Shown: piece after piece, positions 46,093 to 55,079 of the stretch
Numbering within the stretch: the stretch's first letter is position 1
How the letters are laid out: each line of letters starts with the position of its first letter
Source: CAWFZT01 sp963820415
GTDB taxonomy: Bacteria > Chloroflexota > Anaerolineae > Anaerolineales > Anaerolineaceae
Length of the DNA: 64,000 bases
Direction: 5' to 3'
Assembly (NCBI GenBank): GCA_963820415.1
Contig: CAWFZT010000006.1
Location: forward strand, 558,001-622,000
Position numbers and translations under genes: made by a program
The notes under the pieces: generated by a model
Database searches by the model: none
Told to the model about the DNA's origin: nothing
What the model saw: only the letters and a program-made list of their open reading frames with translations

Positions 46093-46368
46093 ATGCTGAT
46101 CAACGAGTTATTTACCACCATCCTTTCCAGACGAACGGCAGATCCAGCCACCTCTTATACCGCTCGCCTGTTCGCCGCCGGGGAAGACGAGCTGCTCAAA
46201 AAAGTCGGCGAAGAAGCGGTTGAAGTCATCCTGGCGGCAAAAAGTCAGGGGAATGCTCGCCTGATCGAAGAAGCCGCTGACCTGACCTACCATGTGCTGG
46301 TCTTACTGGCCGCGCGTGGCCTGAGCCCGGCCGATGTAGAAGCCGAGCTGGTAAAACGCAAAAAGTAA
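46093..46368 (+). CDS. hisE: Phosphoribosyl-ATP pyrophosphatase
   Basis: 91 residues, an all-alpha MazG-like fold: LLKKVGEEAVEVILAAKS and LIEEAADLTYHVLVLLAARG give the E-x-x-E...E-x-x-D metal site. It hydrolyses PR-ATP to PR-AMP and pyrophosphate. Last gene of the operon; palindrome copy D follows. Confidence 0.95.
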   Translation: MLINELFTTILSRRTADPATSYTARLFAAGEDELLKKVGEEAVEVILAAKSQGNARLIEEAADLTYHVLVLLAARGLSPADVEAELVKRKK

Positions 46369-46452
46369 TCAAAGCTTATACACAGGGGTTCCACTGCTAC
46401 AACTCCGTCCACAAACGCACTACTATAACAGGTAACGGCAAATTAAGAATTG

Positions 46453-46530
46453 CCGTAATGGATTCTCCAAATTTTGGGATGTGAGCATGCGTACGCACGC
46501 TCACATCCCAAAATTTGAGTTCTATATCGG
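46453..46530. repeat. Intergenic palindrome (family copy D)
   Basis: Arms 46468-46492 and 46493-46517 pair over 25 bp with one mismatch (A at 46487), centred on GTAC. The inner half-site GTGAGCATGCGT differs from copies B and C by one base. Flank GAATTGCCGTAATGG resembles the long left arm of copy E. It lies between hisE and the next same-strand gene. Confidence 0.85.
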
Positions 46531-46557
46531 TGTGGATGTGAACAAGGAGACGATCAG

Positions 46558-47028
46558 ATGGAATTAATAATCCCCAAGGCTTTAATAGAAGACCACAAGG
46601 AAATGGGCGTCGCTCTCGAGCGCGCTTCCGGGGAAGGTGGGAAAGTGGGCGAAGCAGCCCAAGCTCTCAGAAAGGTGATGCAGCCGCATGTCGAACGCGA
46701 GGAGAAATTTGCGCTGCCGCCCCTCAGCCTGCTGCCATTATTATCCAATGGTGAGATCGATTATGATATGAACGAAGCGGTGTTACTGACTGACAGATTG
46801 AAAGCAGAAATGCCCAAAATGCTCTCCGAACATGCCGCCATCCTGGCTGCCCTCACCCGGCTGGACGAGGCTGCCCGCCTGGAAGGCAAAAAACAATACC
46901 AGGGCTTGGCTGCCATGATGAAGCTGCACCTGGAAGAGGAAGAGCAGGTCTACTACCCGGCCGCCATGCTGGTGGGGGTCTACCTGCATGTAAAACTGGC
47001 AGCGGTGTTGAATCCCTGGAAGCCGTAA
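46558..47028 (+). CDS. Hemerythrin-like HHE-domain protein
   Basis: 156 residues of predicted four-helix bundle. His/Glu residues at helix positions: LIEDHKEMGVAL, MQPHVEREEKFALPP, LSEHAAILAALTRL and LHLEEEEQVYYPAAM, matching an HHE cation-binding domain. It may bind a di-iron centre and act in oxygen, NO or redox sensing. The C-terminus ends in a hydrophobic patch (LVGVYLHVKLAAVL). GGAGACGATCAG precedes the ATG. Confidence 0.8.
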   Translation: MELIIPKALIEDHKEMGVALERASGEGGKVGEAAQALRKVMQPHVEREEKFALPPLSLLPLLSNGEIDYDMNEAVLLTDRLKAEMPKMLSEHAAILAALTRLDEAARLEGKKQYQGLAAMMKLHLEEEEQVYYPAAMLVGVYLHVKLAAVLNPWKP

Positions 47029-47049
47029 TAACCGCTCTCGTCTGCCGGG

Positions 47050-47300
47050 TTATTTAGTTCCCCAGACCAGGCCTTTCTGCACCCCGATGGCCAGGGCCAG
47101 CACTCCCAGCATCTGCACCAGGTGGAAGACCTGTTATGGTCGAGGCCGAAGAATAGCACCACGCCATCCTGACCCACCGCCTGGACAACCGCAGCCACGA
47201 TAGTGATCAGGACGCCAGCTACTTACAGCCAGGCGCAATTCAGTTTTGAGCGGCTGCTCAAATAAATGTACCCACCCAGCATAATTTCTTCCACACCCTG
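47050..47300 (-). pseudogene. Remnant of a small integral membrane protein gene
   Basis: Read from right to left, GVLITIVAAVVQAVGQDGVV, LFFGLDHN and then, after a shift, VFHLVQMLGVLALAIGVQKG form hydrophobic helices ending in a TAA at 47050-47052. A frameshift lies near 47130, and no clean start is seen upstream. The DHN-x-x-FHLVQ pattern recalls uncharacterised multi-helix membrane proteins. It is a decayed gene fragment. Confidence 0.45.
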
Positions 47301-47341
47301 ATACTGTCATAGCATTTACGGCGTAGACCGCCTTCGATCGC

Positions 47342-48478
47342 TCAGCGCCCTCTTAACGCTTCGTGCACCTGTGGCATCCAGGCGCTGATGGGAATATGCT
47401 GCGGGCATTTGTCCTCGCATTCATCGCAGTCGAGGCACAAGTCGGCGCGTTCCTCCATGGGCATACGGGCGTACTCCCGGCGAGATTCGTCCAGGACGTT
47501 GTACATTGAAGCGTTGTTATACAACTCGAACAGGCGTGGGATATTGATCTTGTTGGGGCAGGGCTGGCAGTAATCGCAGTGGGTGCACGGCACGGCGCAC
47601 AATTCCTGCGTTTTGGCGCGCACCTGCTCGACCAGGGCCAACTCTTCGGCGCTCAACTGGCTGGTCGCCGAGGCTCCCGCAGAAACCAGGTTTTCTTCTA
47701 CCTGCTGGTAGGCGCTCATGCCGCTCAGTACCACACTTACCTCGGGCTGGTTCCACAGCCACTGCAGGGCCCAGTCCGCCGGGCTGCGGTGTAAAGGTGC
47801 GCTGTCCCACAGCGCCTGCACGGCTTCTGGCGGCCTGACCAGCTTTCCGCCCAACAGCGGCTCCATGACTACCATCGCCATGCCGCGCTGCGCTGCATAT
47901 TTAAGGCCGGCTGTCCCGGCCTGCTCGTTGATATCCATATAGTTGTATTGGATCTGGGCGAAATCCCAGCCGGCATAGGCGTCCACAATTTCTTTGAAGG
48001 CGTCAAAAGTATCGTGGAACGAAAAGCCGATGTGGTGGATACGCCCGCTGAGCCGGGTTTTCTCAATCCAGTCCAGCACGCCCAGGTCGTATACCGTGTG
48101 CCAGCTCTTTGCGCCCAGGGCATGCAGCAGATAAAAGTCGATGTGCTCCGTCTGCAATCGTCCGAGCTGCTCGGTAAAAAGACGCTCGAAATCGGCTGGT
48201 TCTTTGACCAGCCAGACGGGCAGCTTGGTCGCCAGGGCCACTTTCTGGCGGTAACCATCCAGCAGCACCCGGCCGACAAAGCGTTCACTGTTACCGCGGT
48301 GGTAACCGTAGGCGGTGTCCACATAGTTGACCCCGCAGTCGATGGCATGGCGCAGCATGTTTAGAGCTTCCGGCTCGTCGATCTGGGCATAATCTCCATT
48401 AAGAATGGGCAGGCGCATACAGCCAAAGCCCAGGGCTGACACGCGGAAATCTACTTTACCAAAGGGTCGATACTGCAT
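47342..48478 (-). CDS. Aldo/keto reductase with C-terminal ferredoxin domain
   Basis: About 378 residues from the ATG at 48478, which has AAGGAAT 6 nt upstream; an ATG at 48496 is in frame but lacks a site. The TIM barrel shows VSALGFGCMRLPILNG, NYVDTAYGYHRGNSE and a Lys/His active-site region. The C-terminus has CTHCDYCQPCPNKINIP and CLDCDECEDKCPQHIP, two 4Fe-4S motifs as in electron-linked AKRs common in anaerobes. The substrate is unknown. Confidence 0.9.
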   Translation of the reverse strand: MQYRPFGKVDFRVSALGFGCMRLPILNGDYAQIDEPEALNMLRHAIDCGVNYVDTAYGYHRGNSERFVGRVLLDGYRQKVALATKLPVWLVKEPADFERLFTEQLGRLQTEHIDFYLLHALGAKSWHTVYDLGVLDWIEKTRLSGRIHHIGFSFHDTFDAFKEIVDAYAGWDFAQIQYNYMDINEQAGTAGLKYAAQRGMAMVVMEPLLGGKLVRPPEAVQALWDSAPLHRSPADWALQWLWNQPEVSVVLSGMSAYQQVEENLVSAGASATSQLSAEELALVEQVRAKTQELCAVPCTHCDYCQPCPNKINIPRLFELYNNASMYNVLDESRREYARMPMEERADLCLDCDECEDKCPQHIPISAWMPQVHEALRGR

Positions 48479-48539
48479 GAGATATTCCTTGTCCATAAAA
48501 TTTATAAATCATGGAATCCAGGTAATTTTACCGCACAAA

Positions 48540-48575
48540 ACGGCTTATTGGGATTTACCATGGAAGGTCACCCAG
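48540..48575. repeat. Half copy of the long-arm intergenic repeat (family copy F)
   Basis: CGGCTTATTGGGATTTACC followed by ATGGAAGGTCACCC matches, as reverse complement, the right arm of copies C and E. There is no second arm or central palindrome. It lies between divergent genes. Confidence 0.55.
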
Positions 48576-48630
48576 AGAACCCACAAAACTAGGTTTAAAA
48601 TAAATGGGAAAAAATATTATAATTCTTCCG

Positions 48631-49662
48631 ATGGACGACCCGCAACCCTCCCCTGCCGCTGAAAAACCACGCCTGATCATCCTGCGCGGCGACGACACCT
48701 TCGCTATGGAGCGCGCTATCAGCGACCTGCGCGGCAGGGTCAGTGCTGATCCGGGCATGGCCGATTTGAATACTACTAGCCTGGATGGACGGCAGGCCAG
48801 CAATGAAGATATCCGTACCGCCTCGGGCAGCCTGCCCTTCCTGGCTTCCCGCCGTTTGGTGGTGCTCTCCCATCCTTTTGCCCATCTGGTCTCTGAAGAC
48901 AGCCGTACCCGCTTCCTCAAATTGTTGGAAGGCCTGCCTGAGACGACCGGGCTGGTGCTGGTCGTCGAAGATCAATGGGTGTTCCGCAATAGCGATTGGG
49001 AAGTGCTCAAGCAAGAACACTGGCTGATGAAATGGGCCGGCCAGAAAAAGCAGCGCGTGCAAGTCCGTGACTACCTGCTGCCGACCCAGGCGGAAATGCC
49101 AGCCTGGATCCGCAAAGAGGCGGAACGCCAGGGTGGAAAGATCACACAGGCAGCGGCCGTGGCGCTGGCCGGGCACATCGGCACCGAACCGGCGCAGGCC
49201 AGCCTGGAGATCACCAAGTTGCTGACTTACGTGGACTTCGCCCGCCCGGTCGAGACGGAAGATGTGGATGAATTGACCGCCGCCGGCAGCCAGGTTGACG
49301 TATTCAAGATGGTGGAAGCCATGGCTGAAGGGGACGCCGCCAACGCCCTGCGCATGCTGCACAGCCTCCTGGAAAAGCGTGAGGCGATAGAGCTTTTTAG
49401 CCTGGTCACGCGCCAGTTTCGCCAGCTTGTGGCGGTGCGCGAGATCCTCGACGAGGGCGGCAGTGAAGCGCTGGTGAGGACTGAGTTGCATTTATTCAGC
49501 AAAGCTGCCCAGAACATGACCCGCCAGGCACGACGCTTTTCGATGGAAGATCTGGTCACCATTTTTCACCGCCTGGTCGAAATCGACGAGGCCGCCAAGA
49601 CCAGCCAGATTCCTTTAGAGGTTGCCCTGGACACTTTCATCGCTGAATTAAGTCGTGCCTGA
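48631..49662 (+). CDS. holA: DNA polymerase III delta subunit
   Basis: About 343 residues from the ATG at 48631. A TATAAT box at 48618-48623 ends 7 nt before it, so this start would be leaderless; an upstream ATG at 48604 lies before the -10 box. Clamp-loader AAA+ features without Walker A: LIILRGDDTFAMERAISDLR, DLNTTSLDGRQASNEDIRTA, LPFLASRRLVVLSHPF, and a C-terminal domain with SQVDVFKMVEAMAEGDAANAL. It opens the beta clamp within the replisome. Overlaps the next gene by 8 nt. Confidence 0.88.
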   Translation: MDDPQPSPAAEKPRLIILRGDDTFAMERAISDLRGRVSADPGMADLNTTSLDGRQASNEDIRTASGSLPFLASRRLVVLSHPFAHLVSEDSRTRFLKLLEGLPETTGLVLVVEDQWVFRNSDWEVLKQEHWLMKWAGQKKQRVQVRDYLLPTQAEMPAWIRKEAERQGGKITQAAAVALAGHIGTEPAQASLEITKLLTYVDFARPVETEDVDELTAAGSQVDVFKMVEAMAEGDAANALRMLHSLLEKREAIELFSLVTRQFRQLVAVREILDEGGSEALVRTELHLFSKAAQNMTRQARRFSMEDLVTIFHRLVEIDEAAKTSQIPLEVALDTFIAELSRA

Positions 49663-50554
49663 AATCTCCCACCGCAAAGCCGTCTGGCTGGCGCTGCTGG
49701 TTACCTTTTTGTGGTCAACCTCCTGGTTGCTGATCAAGATCGGCCTGAAGGGCGTCCCTCCGCTCACCTTTGCCGGGCTGCGCTACATGCTGGCCTTCCT
49801 GTGCCTGCTGCCGTTCTTCCTGCATTCTTCCGGCGGGCAGGTGCTGCGTCATATGGATAGACGCGCCTGGTTGCGTATGCTGGCGCTGGGTATCGTTTTC
49901 TACACGTTGGCCCAGGGGGCGCAGTATATCAGCCTGTCATATCTGCCGGCGGTGACATTAAACCTGATCTTGGGCTTCAACCCGGTGTTGGTCACCCTGC
50001 TTGGCATTTGGATGTTGGCCGAAGTACCCAACTGGTTTCAATGGCTGGGCGTGGCGCTTGCTATAGCTGGCGTGGTGGTTTACTTCTACCCGGTACAGAA
50101 TCTGGCCGGCCAGGTGCTTGGCCTGGCAGCCGGCCTGGTATGCCTGCTGGCGACAGCCTATTCGGCCATCCTGGGCAGGTCGGTTAACCGACGCGGCGAC
50201 CTGTCTCCCTTGAATGTTACCGTAATTAGCATGGGCATCGGCGCGCCGCTGATGCTGCTGGCCGGCTTGTTGACCGAAAAATGGGCTCCGATTAGCCTGG
50301 GGTCCTGGCTGATCATCGTCTACCTGGCCGTGGTTAATACTGCCCTGGGCTTTACCCTTTGGAATATGACCCTGCGCACACTGCCTGCCATTGAATCGAG
50401 CATGATCAACAACGCTATGACCATCCAGGTTCCTGTCATGGCGGTGATTTTCCTGGGCGAATACCTGGGTTTCAAGGAAGTGTTGGGGCTGGTGTTGATC
50501 GCCCTGGGGGTGCTGGCGGTGCAAACCGGCCGGGTGCCGTTCTTGAAGCGCTGA
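49655..50554 (+). CDS. EamA-family (DMT) transporter
   Basis: 299 residues from a GTG at 49655. Ten hydrophobic helices arranged as two EamA repeats; FLWSTSWLLIKIGLKGVPPL and FAGLRYMLAFLCLLP mark repeat one, VNTALGFTLWNMTLRTLPAIES repeat two. Members export amino acids or metabolites. It overlaps holA by 8 nt. Confidence 0.9.
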   Translation: MPEISHRKAVWLALLVTFLWSTSWLLIKIGLKGVPPLTFAGLRYMLAFLCLLPFFLHSSGGQVLRHMDRRAWLRMLALGIVFYTLAQGAQYISLSYLPAVTLNLILGFNPVLVTLLGIWMLAEVPNWFQWLGVALAIAGVVVYFYPVQNLAGQVLGLAAGLVCLLATAYSAILGRSVNRRGDLSPLNVTVISMGIGAPLMLLAGLLTEKWAPISLGSWLIIVYLAVVNTALGFTLWNMTLRTLPAIESSMINNAMTIQVPVMAVIFLGEYLGFKEVLGLVLIALGVLAVQTGRVPFLKR

Positions 50555-50557
50555 TTC

Positions 50558-51142
50558 CTAGCGTTTCTTGCGCCGCGAATAAACCATCATCAAAAGCATA
50601 AATGTAGCTGCCGGCCAGACCCACGCCAGCTCACCCGGGCCGCCGCGTCCGGTGCGCGCTTCCAAGCGGCGCACGTGCAGCAAAACGTACGGAGCGGTTA
50701 CCTTTTCTAGGGCCGCATCTGAAATGCTGTGCGGGTTGATCCCAAACAACCGGCCGGCGAAACCGCTGTTGATGATGATCTTGCGGATCAAAGGCAGGCG
50801 CTGTGCCGGGTCGGTAACTTCCTCCACCTGGCCCGCCCACCAGCTATCTGGCATCCAGATCTCGACTTTAGGGTTCGAGCGCAGGTTGCGGTACCAATCC
50901 GAGTTCGGCCCAAAACCGGCCATGCAGTAAATCGCACCTTCCTGCACGGCGTAATTCACGGGCGTCTGGCGCTTCAAACCAGACTTGCGTCCTGTAGTGG
51001 TGATAACCATGACCCGTCCCGCCCCCTCGGGCCAGATATTGATGAATTGGCCCAATCCCAACCGCCACATCAGCACCATGAAGCGGTTGAGATAACGGAA
51101 ACCTTGTTTCAAGTTGTATTCCATCCGCGGCGAAAAAGTCAT
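50558..51142 (-). CDS. Deazaflavin-dependent (Ddn-like) nitroreductase-family protein
   Basis: 194 residues. VMVITTTGRKSGLKRQTPVNY and GFGPNSDWYRNLRSNPKVEI are characteristic of the DUF385/Ddn split-barrel family, which binds F420 or lacks cofactor. The C-terminus adds a transmembrane helix (WVWPAATFMLLMMVY) and a Lys/Arg tail, so it should be membrane-anchored. Convergent with the EamA gene, 3 bp apart. Confidence 0.85.
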   Translation of the reverse strand: MTFSPRMEYNLKQGFRYLNRFMVLMWRLGLGQFINIWPEGAGRVMVITTTGRKSGLKRQTPVNYAVQEGAIYCMAGFGPNSDWYRNLRSNPKVEIWMPDSWWAGQVEEVTDPAQRLPLIRKIIINSGFAGRLFGINPHSISDAALEKVTAPYVLLHVRRLEARTGRGGPGELAWVWPAATFMLLMMVYSRRKKR

Positions 51143-51205
51143 GCGTCCCTCCCTGCCAAATCGACTGATAACGTTATTGTAGCAGAGCTTTGAATTAAAA
51201 ACTGG

Positions 51206-51847
51206 CTATTTTGGTTTGAATAGCCCGGCCGGGTTGGTGCCCAGCATACCAGCCTGGTATGAAAGTTGGTCGGTAATTGAGAGCTCATTTGCTAATCCCG
51301 GGCATAATACCGGAGTGGGATGCAGCTTGTAGAGATATTTCTCAATCACATTAACGCCGCGATCGCTGACTTCCCAATCCAATCGGTCGAAGAATGCCAG
51401 ATGTACAGGCCGGGTATAACCGCGCAGGGTTTTAAGCCCATCCACATTGAAAAAATTTTCAAAATAAGACATGACCAGCTCGCGCAGACTGCGGAAGACC
51501 GGCTCTCGGAAGCGCAGACCGGAAAAGTTAGACTTAGCCACTGCCCCATAGCATCCTCGGTAGTTGAAAACGGCCAGAATGTGGTCATCATCCAACCCAG
51601 GCTCGGGGAGCAAGTCGATGACCAGCGGGGGATAACCCAGCCGGCGCAGGGCGGCTGCAGCAAACAGCCCACCATCCAGGCAGTGCGCCTGGCGGTCATT
51701 CATTACCCGCAGCGGGCAGCGGTTTTCATCCGAGGTGTTGTACGGCGTGGCATCCAGGAAGGCCTGGATTTTGGTCGGGCTGCTCAGGCTGGCCAGGAGA
51801 GCGCATTGTTTTTCGTCTAGAAAATCTTCAAGAACTTTCGATGGCAT
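51206..51847 (-). CDS. Transglutaminase-like fold protein
   Basis: 213 residues. A Cys in AHCLDGGLFAAAALRRLG and a His in DDDHILAVFNYRGCYGAVAK are arranged as in the Cys-His pair of transglutaminase-like (papain-fold) proteins, but the family is poorly characterised and no activity is known. No signal peptide, so cytoplasmic. Confidence 0.6.
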   Translation of the reverse strand: MPSKVLEDFLDEKQCALLASLSSPTKIQAFLDATPYNTSDENRCPLRVMNDRQAHCLDGGLFAAAALRRLGYPPLVIDLLPEPGLDDDHILAVFNYRGCYGAVAKSNFSGLRFREPVFRSLRELVMSYFENFFNVDGLKTLRGYTRPVHLAFFDRLDWEVSDRGVNVIEKYLYKLHPTPVLCPGLANELSITDQLSYQAGMLGTNPAGLFKPK

Positions 51848-51886
51848 GTTGATTTCCTTTTGTTTGGTGGGGGAATGCTAGGGTAA

Positions 51887-52216
51887 CTAGCCCAGCCAGC
51901 CGAAGGTGTTGAAGTCCACTTTCTCTTCCAGGTCGAAGACCACGCCTTCCTCTTCGAGGAGCTGGCGCTGCAGGGCGCTGCCGTAGCCAAAGCCGTGCGG
52001 GCTGATTTTACCTTTGTAATTGATCACGCGCTGCCATGGCACATCGCTGCCTTCTGGCAAGGCTGCCATGGAGAAGCCGACCATACGCGGCGTACAGCCG
52101 CCCACCAGGCGGGCGATCTGCCCGTAGGTAGCCACCTTACCAGGCGGGATTTGACGCACCATTTCGTAGATGCGCTGGTAAAGAGGTGGCCTTTCGGGTG
52201 AGTCTTCAGTCATCAT
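51887..52216 (-). CDS. Alkyltransferase-like (ATL) protein of the MGMT family
   Basis: 109 residues with the DNA-binding helix-turn-helix of O6-alkylguanine-DNA methyltransferases (IPPGKVATYGQIARLVGG, RMVGFSMAALP). The active-site PCHR is replaced by PWQRVIN: Trp instead of the acceptor Cys, which defines ATL proteins. They bind alkylated bases and hand the lesion to nucleotide excision repair instead of reversing it. Confidence 0.9.
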   Translation of the reverse strand: MMTEDSPERPPLYQRIYEMVRQIPPGKVATYGQIARLVGGCTPRMVGFSMAALPEGSDVPWQRVINYKGKISPHGFGYGSALQRQLLEEEGVVFDLEEKVDFNTFGWLG

Positions 52217-52265
52217 TCGACCTCAGCACGGAAGCATGGATGGGCACAAATAGCAGGGGCTCAGA

Positions 52266-52931
52266 TCACGTTTGGGCCAGCACGATCTCAACTGGCAGGC
52301 CCCACATACTCATGTATTTGACTGCCAAAGTGTGAAAGCCAGCCTCTTCGAGAGTCGCCTGTAGGTATATTGGGCGGCAGTCGATGAAGGCCGGGAAGCG
52401 CTCATGACTCCACTCGTATAATTTTATCATCGCCTGGCGTTTACCAGCCTTTGAGAGCGCGACCACGCACATACGACCGCCCAGGCTCAGCACACGCCGG
52501 CATTCCTCCAGTACCTTTGGGATCTCGGGCGTGTCAAAGAGCTCGAGGTTGAAGCTTGAGAAAACAGCGTCGAATGCGCCTGCCAGGTAGGGCAGGCAAA
52601 CAGCATCCCCGCACGCCAGGGAGACGTTAACGCAATCACCGGCTTTTTCCAGGCGCAGCCGCGAGACCGCCAGCATGCCCGGTGACAGGTCAAGCGCCTG
52701 CACGCGTCCGGTTTGGCCCACCAGGCGCGCCAGCGCCTTCAGCGAGTGTCCGGTGCCTGGGCCAATATCCAGCACATGTTCGCCCGGGAGCGCCTTCAGC
52801 AGCTCCAATCCGGCCTGGCGCGGCCTGGCCTCTGAGCTGCCAGAAAGCAGGTCATACCAGCGGCTGAGATGGTCGTAGGAAGCTCGCGCCTCTGTTTTGG
52901 TGCGTCTGACCCGCAGAATGGATTTGCTCAT
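52266..52931 (-). CDS. Class I SAM-dependent methyltransferase
   Basis: 221 residues. Motif I HVLDIGPGTGHSLKAL, an acidic post-I residue in VQALDLSPGMLAVSR, motif II-like GAFDAVFSSFNLELFD and motif III VLSLGGRMCVVALSK. Close in style to UbiE/COQ5-type enzymes. Acceptor unknown. Confidence 0.88.
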   Translation of the reverse strand: MSKSILRVRRTKTEARASYDHLSRWYDLLSGSSEARPRQAGLELLKALPGEHVLDIGPGTGHSLKALARLVGQTGRVQALDLSPGMLAVSRLRLEKAGDCVNVSLACGDAVCLPYLAGAFDAVFSSFNLELFDTPEIPKVLEECRRVLSLGGRMCVVALSKAGKRQAMIKLYEWSHERFPAFIDCRPIYLQATLEEAGFHTLAVKYMSMWGLPVEIVLAQT

Positions 52932-53114
52932 CCTGACGATTATAACGCGCCTTTATATGAGGGGGATGATCTGCGCCGAATCTGTCTCAAGCCCCAGTCG
53001 TGAGCGTGGAACAGGCTTTTTTTCAGCACGTGCCGAGACGCCTGCCAGGCATGGGGCGTGAATGACGAAAATGCAGAATGATCAAGCCCCGATAATCTAG
53101 TGTATACTATGCTT

Positions 53115-53871
53115 GTGGAAAGAGGGCAAAATCCTGTCGATGAACGGTCAAAGGCTGGACCTCGCCTGGCAGCGCTCGTCCCAGCTTTGAATGAGGCCGG
53201 GCGGATTGGCAAGGTCCTGGAAGTGCTCCGCCAGGTGGATCGTTTGGATGAAATTATCGCAATCGACGATGGCTCGGTCGATCATATGCTCGCAGAAGTC
53301 CAACAGGCGGCGCGGCAAGACCCCCGCTTACAAATTATCCGCAACGAAACCAACCTGGGCAAGGGCCAGTCGCTCTTCAAAGCCTGGCGCAGCGCCCGGG
53401 CTGACTTGATATTGATGCTGGACGCTGACCTGATCAACCTGACTCCCCGGCATGTGCTCGACCTGCTGCTGCCTGTGCTGCACGGCCAATGCGAGATGAC
53501 CATGGGGCTCTTCAAAGGCGGGGATTGGCGGACAGACCTTTCCCATTGGACCACGCCCTGGCTCACCGGCCAGCGCTGCCTGCAGGCCGATTTGTTCGGC
53601 TCTCATTTCAGAAAATGCCGCCCGCGGTTATGGTTTCGAAACCGCCTTGACTGTGGCAGCCCGACAGCACGGTTGGGCTGTCCGCAAGGTTTTCTTCCGC
53701 GGGGTCTCGCACCCGCCTAACGAAGATCACCGCGGTTTCTGGCGGGGTATCTTCAACCGGTCATGTATGTATGCCCAAATTATGCGCGCCGGGTTTATTA
53801 CGTATCGAGGGCCGGTAATTGGAAATGGCGATCGCCCCGGCGTGCGCCCAGAACCGCCCATACAATCCTGA
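53115..53871 (+). pseudogene. Family 2 glycosyltransferase, frameshifted
   Basis: A TATACT box at 53103-53108 lies 6 nt before a GTG at 53115; ATG at 53109 is too close to the box. GT-A motifs: LAALVPALNEAGRIGKVLEV, IAIDDGSVDHM and the D-x-D equivalent LMLDADLINL. The frame changes near 53597-53610, continuing as ISENAARGYGFETALTVAAR to the stop at 53869-53871. One indel restores about 250 residues, enough for a soluble UDP-/GDP-sugar transferase. Product unknown. Confidence 0.7.
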
Positions 53872-53932
53872 AGTCTGAGGCTACCTGGCGGAAAGACGAT
53901 TTCCTCCAACCGCTTGACCTGGCGCTTCTGGG

Positions 53933-54905
53933 TTATTGACCCTGCCAACCTGCCAGGCGCGCCGCCAGCCACCAGAAAGCCTGGCCCTTGAGTTTGCAGT
54001 TAAATCCATTGGAATGGGCGCATTCGCTGTCAAAAGCCGGTAAATTCAAACACTGTCCGGGATGGAGCAGGCACCAGGTTTCGCACCACGGGCAGCTATC
54101 GTTTGTATCAGGGTGATATTTTCCTGCCGGGTCCCAGCTTTCAATATCGGCGAAGTCAAACAATACTTTATGGTATTGGCGGGCAAAACTGCGTACTATT
54201 TCATTATTACGCGCCAACGTTTCACTTCCGCCATCCGTATGCCCGGTCATGTAAACAAATTTGATGGTGGGATATTCATTTTCTAACGTGGCCATCATAT
54301 CCAGGTACTGCTTCACCGGGGTGTCTTCATTCGACATTTCGCCGCACCAGGACCACATGAAGACGTTGACCTGGGGAGAGCCTTCTGGGCTTCCCAGGCG
54401 ATCATGTGCGGTTTGCAGGAAACTATCCGCATCCCAACCCCAGCTTCCATCGTCGAAAACACGCATGGCGAGCGGGTCTACCTGAGCCGGGAGGGTTTCA
54501 GAAATCGGTGACTAGGTTAAATTTTACCGAGTCAACCTGCTGCATCAGGAAATTCGCGCCGGTGATCAACTGGCTGCCATGCGAAGTGTGCCCATAAAAC
54601 CAGGTCACATTGTTTCGCGCCGCCTCGAGCCACTGCGCCGGGATGCGTGTGATATCCGTAGTGGTATGGTCGATAAGAATGTCGCCTGCTTGCGGAAGAG
54701 GAGCAGGAGGCTGGCTTGGGGTTGGGGATTCTTCACTCGCCTCTGGATTTTGAATTTCTGGTGTCGATGTTTCTACAAGCTCAGGGGTAGAAGATACTTC
54801 AGCAGGTTGGTTTTCGGTTTCAATGCCTATCGATGAGAAAAGGTTGCAGGACAGCAGGATGGAAGCGACCATGAGGAGAATAACCGGTTTACATGAACGG
54901 TTCAT
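53933..54905 (-). pseudogene. Lipoprotein with HTSHGSQ motif, frameshifted
   Basis: Start at 54905 with GGAGGGG upstream. The lipobox is KPVILLMVASILLSC; a long Pro/Ser/Glu linker leads to VTWFYGHTSHGSQL. Near 54490-54510 the frame shifts and continues SETLPAQVDPLAMRVFDDGS, then KFVYMTGHTDGG and a Cys-rich tail (CPWCETWC). The HTSHGSQ and GHTDGG motifs resemble an uncharacterised extracellular hydrolase-like family; SGNH assignment is uncertain. Confidence 0.55.
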
Positions 54906-55079
54906 CGCACCCCTCCAATTATCAGAACATTCTAAAATCATTATAGCACTCTGAATAATAAAAGATGCCGGGGAATTTCTAATGTTCACATCGCTCACCG
55001 CTGGTCATTATGAAAGAGGTGTACCGGCCAGGAAATTTGACGCGGCAGGTTTTTTCGTTTAGACTATGCATGATTTTAT

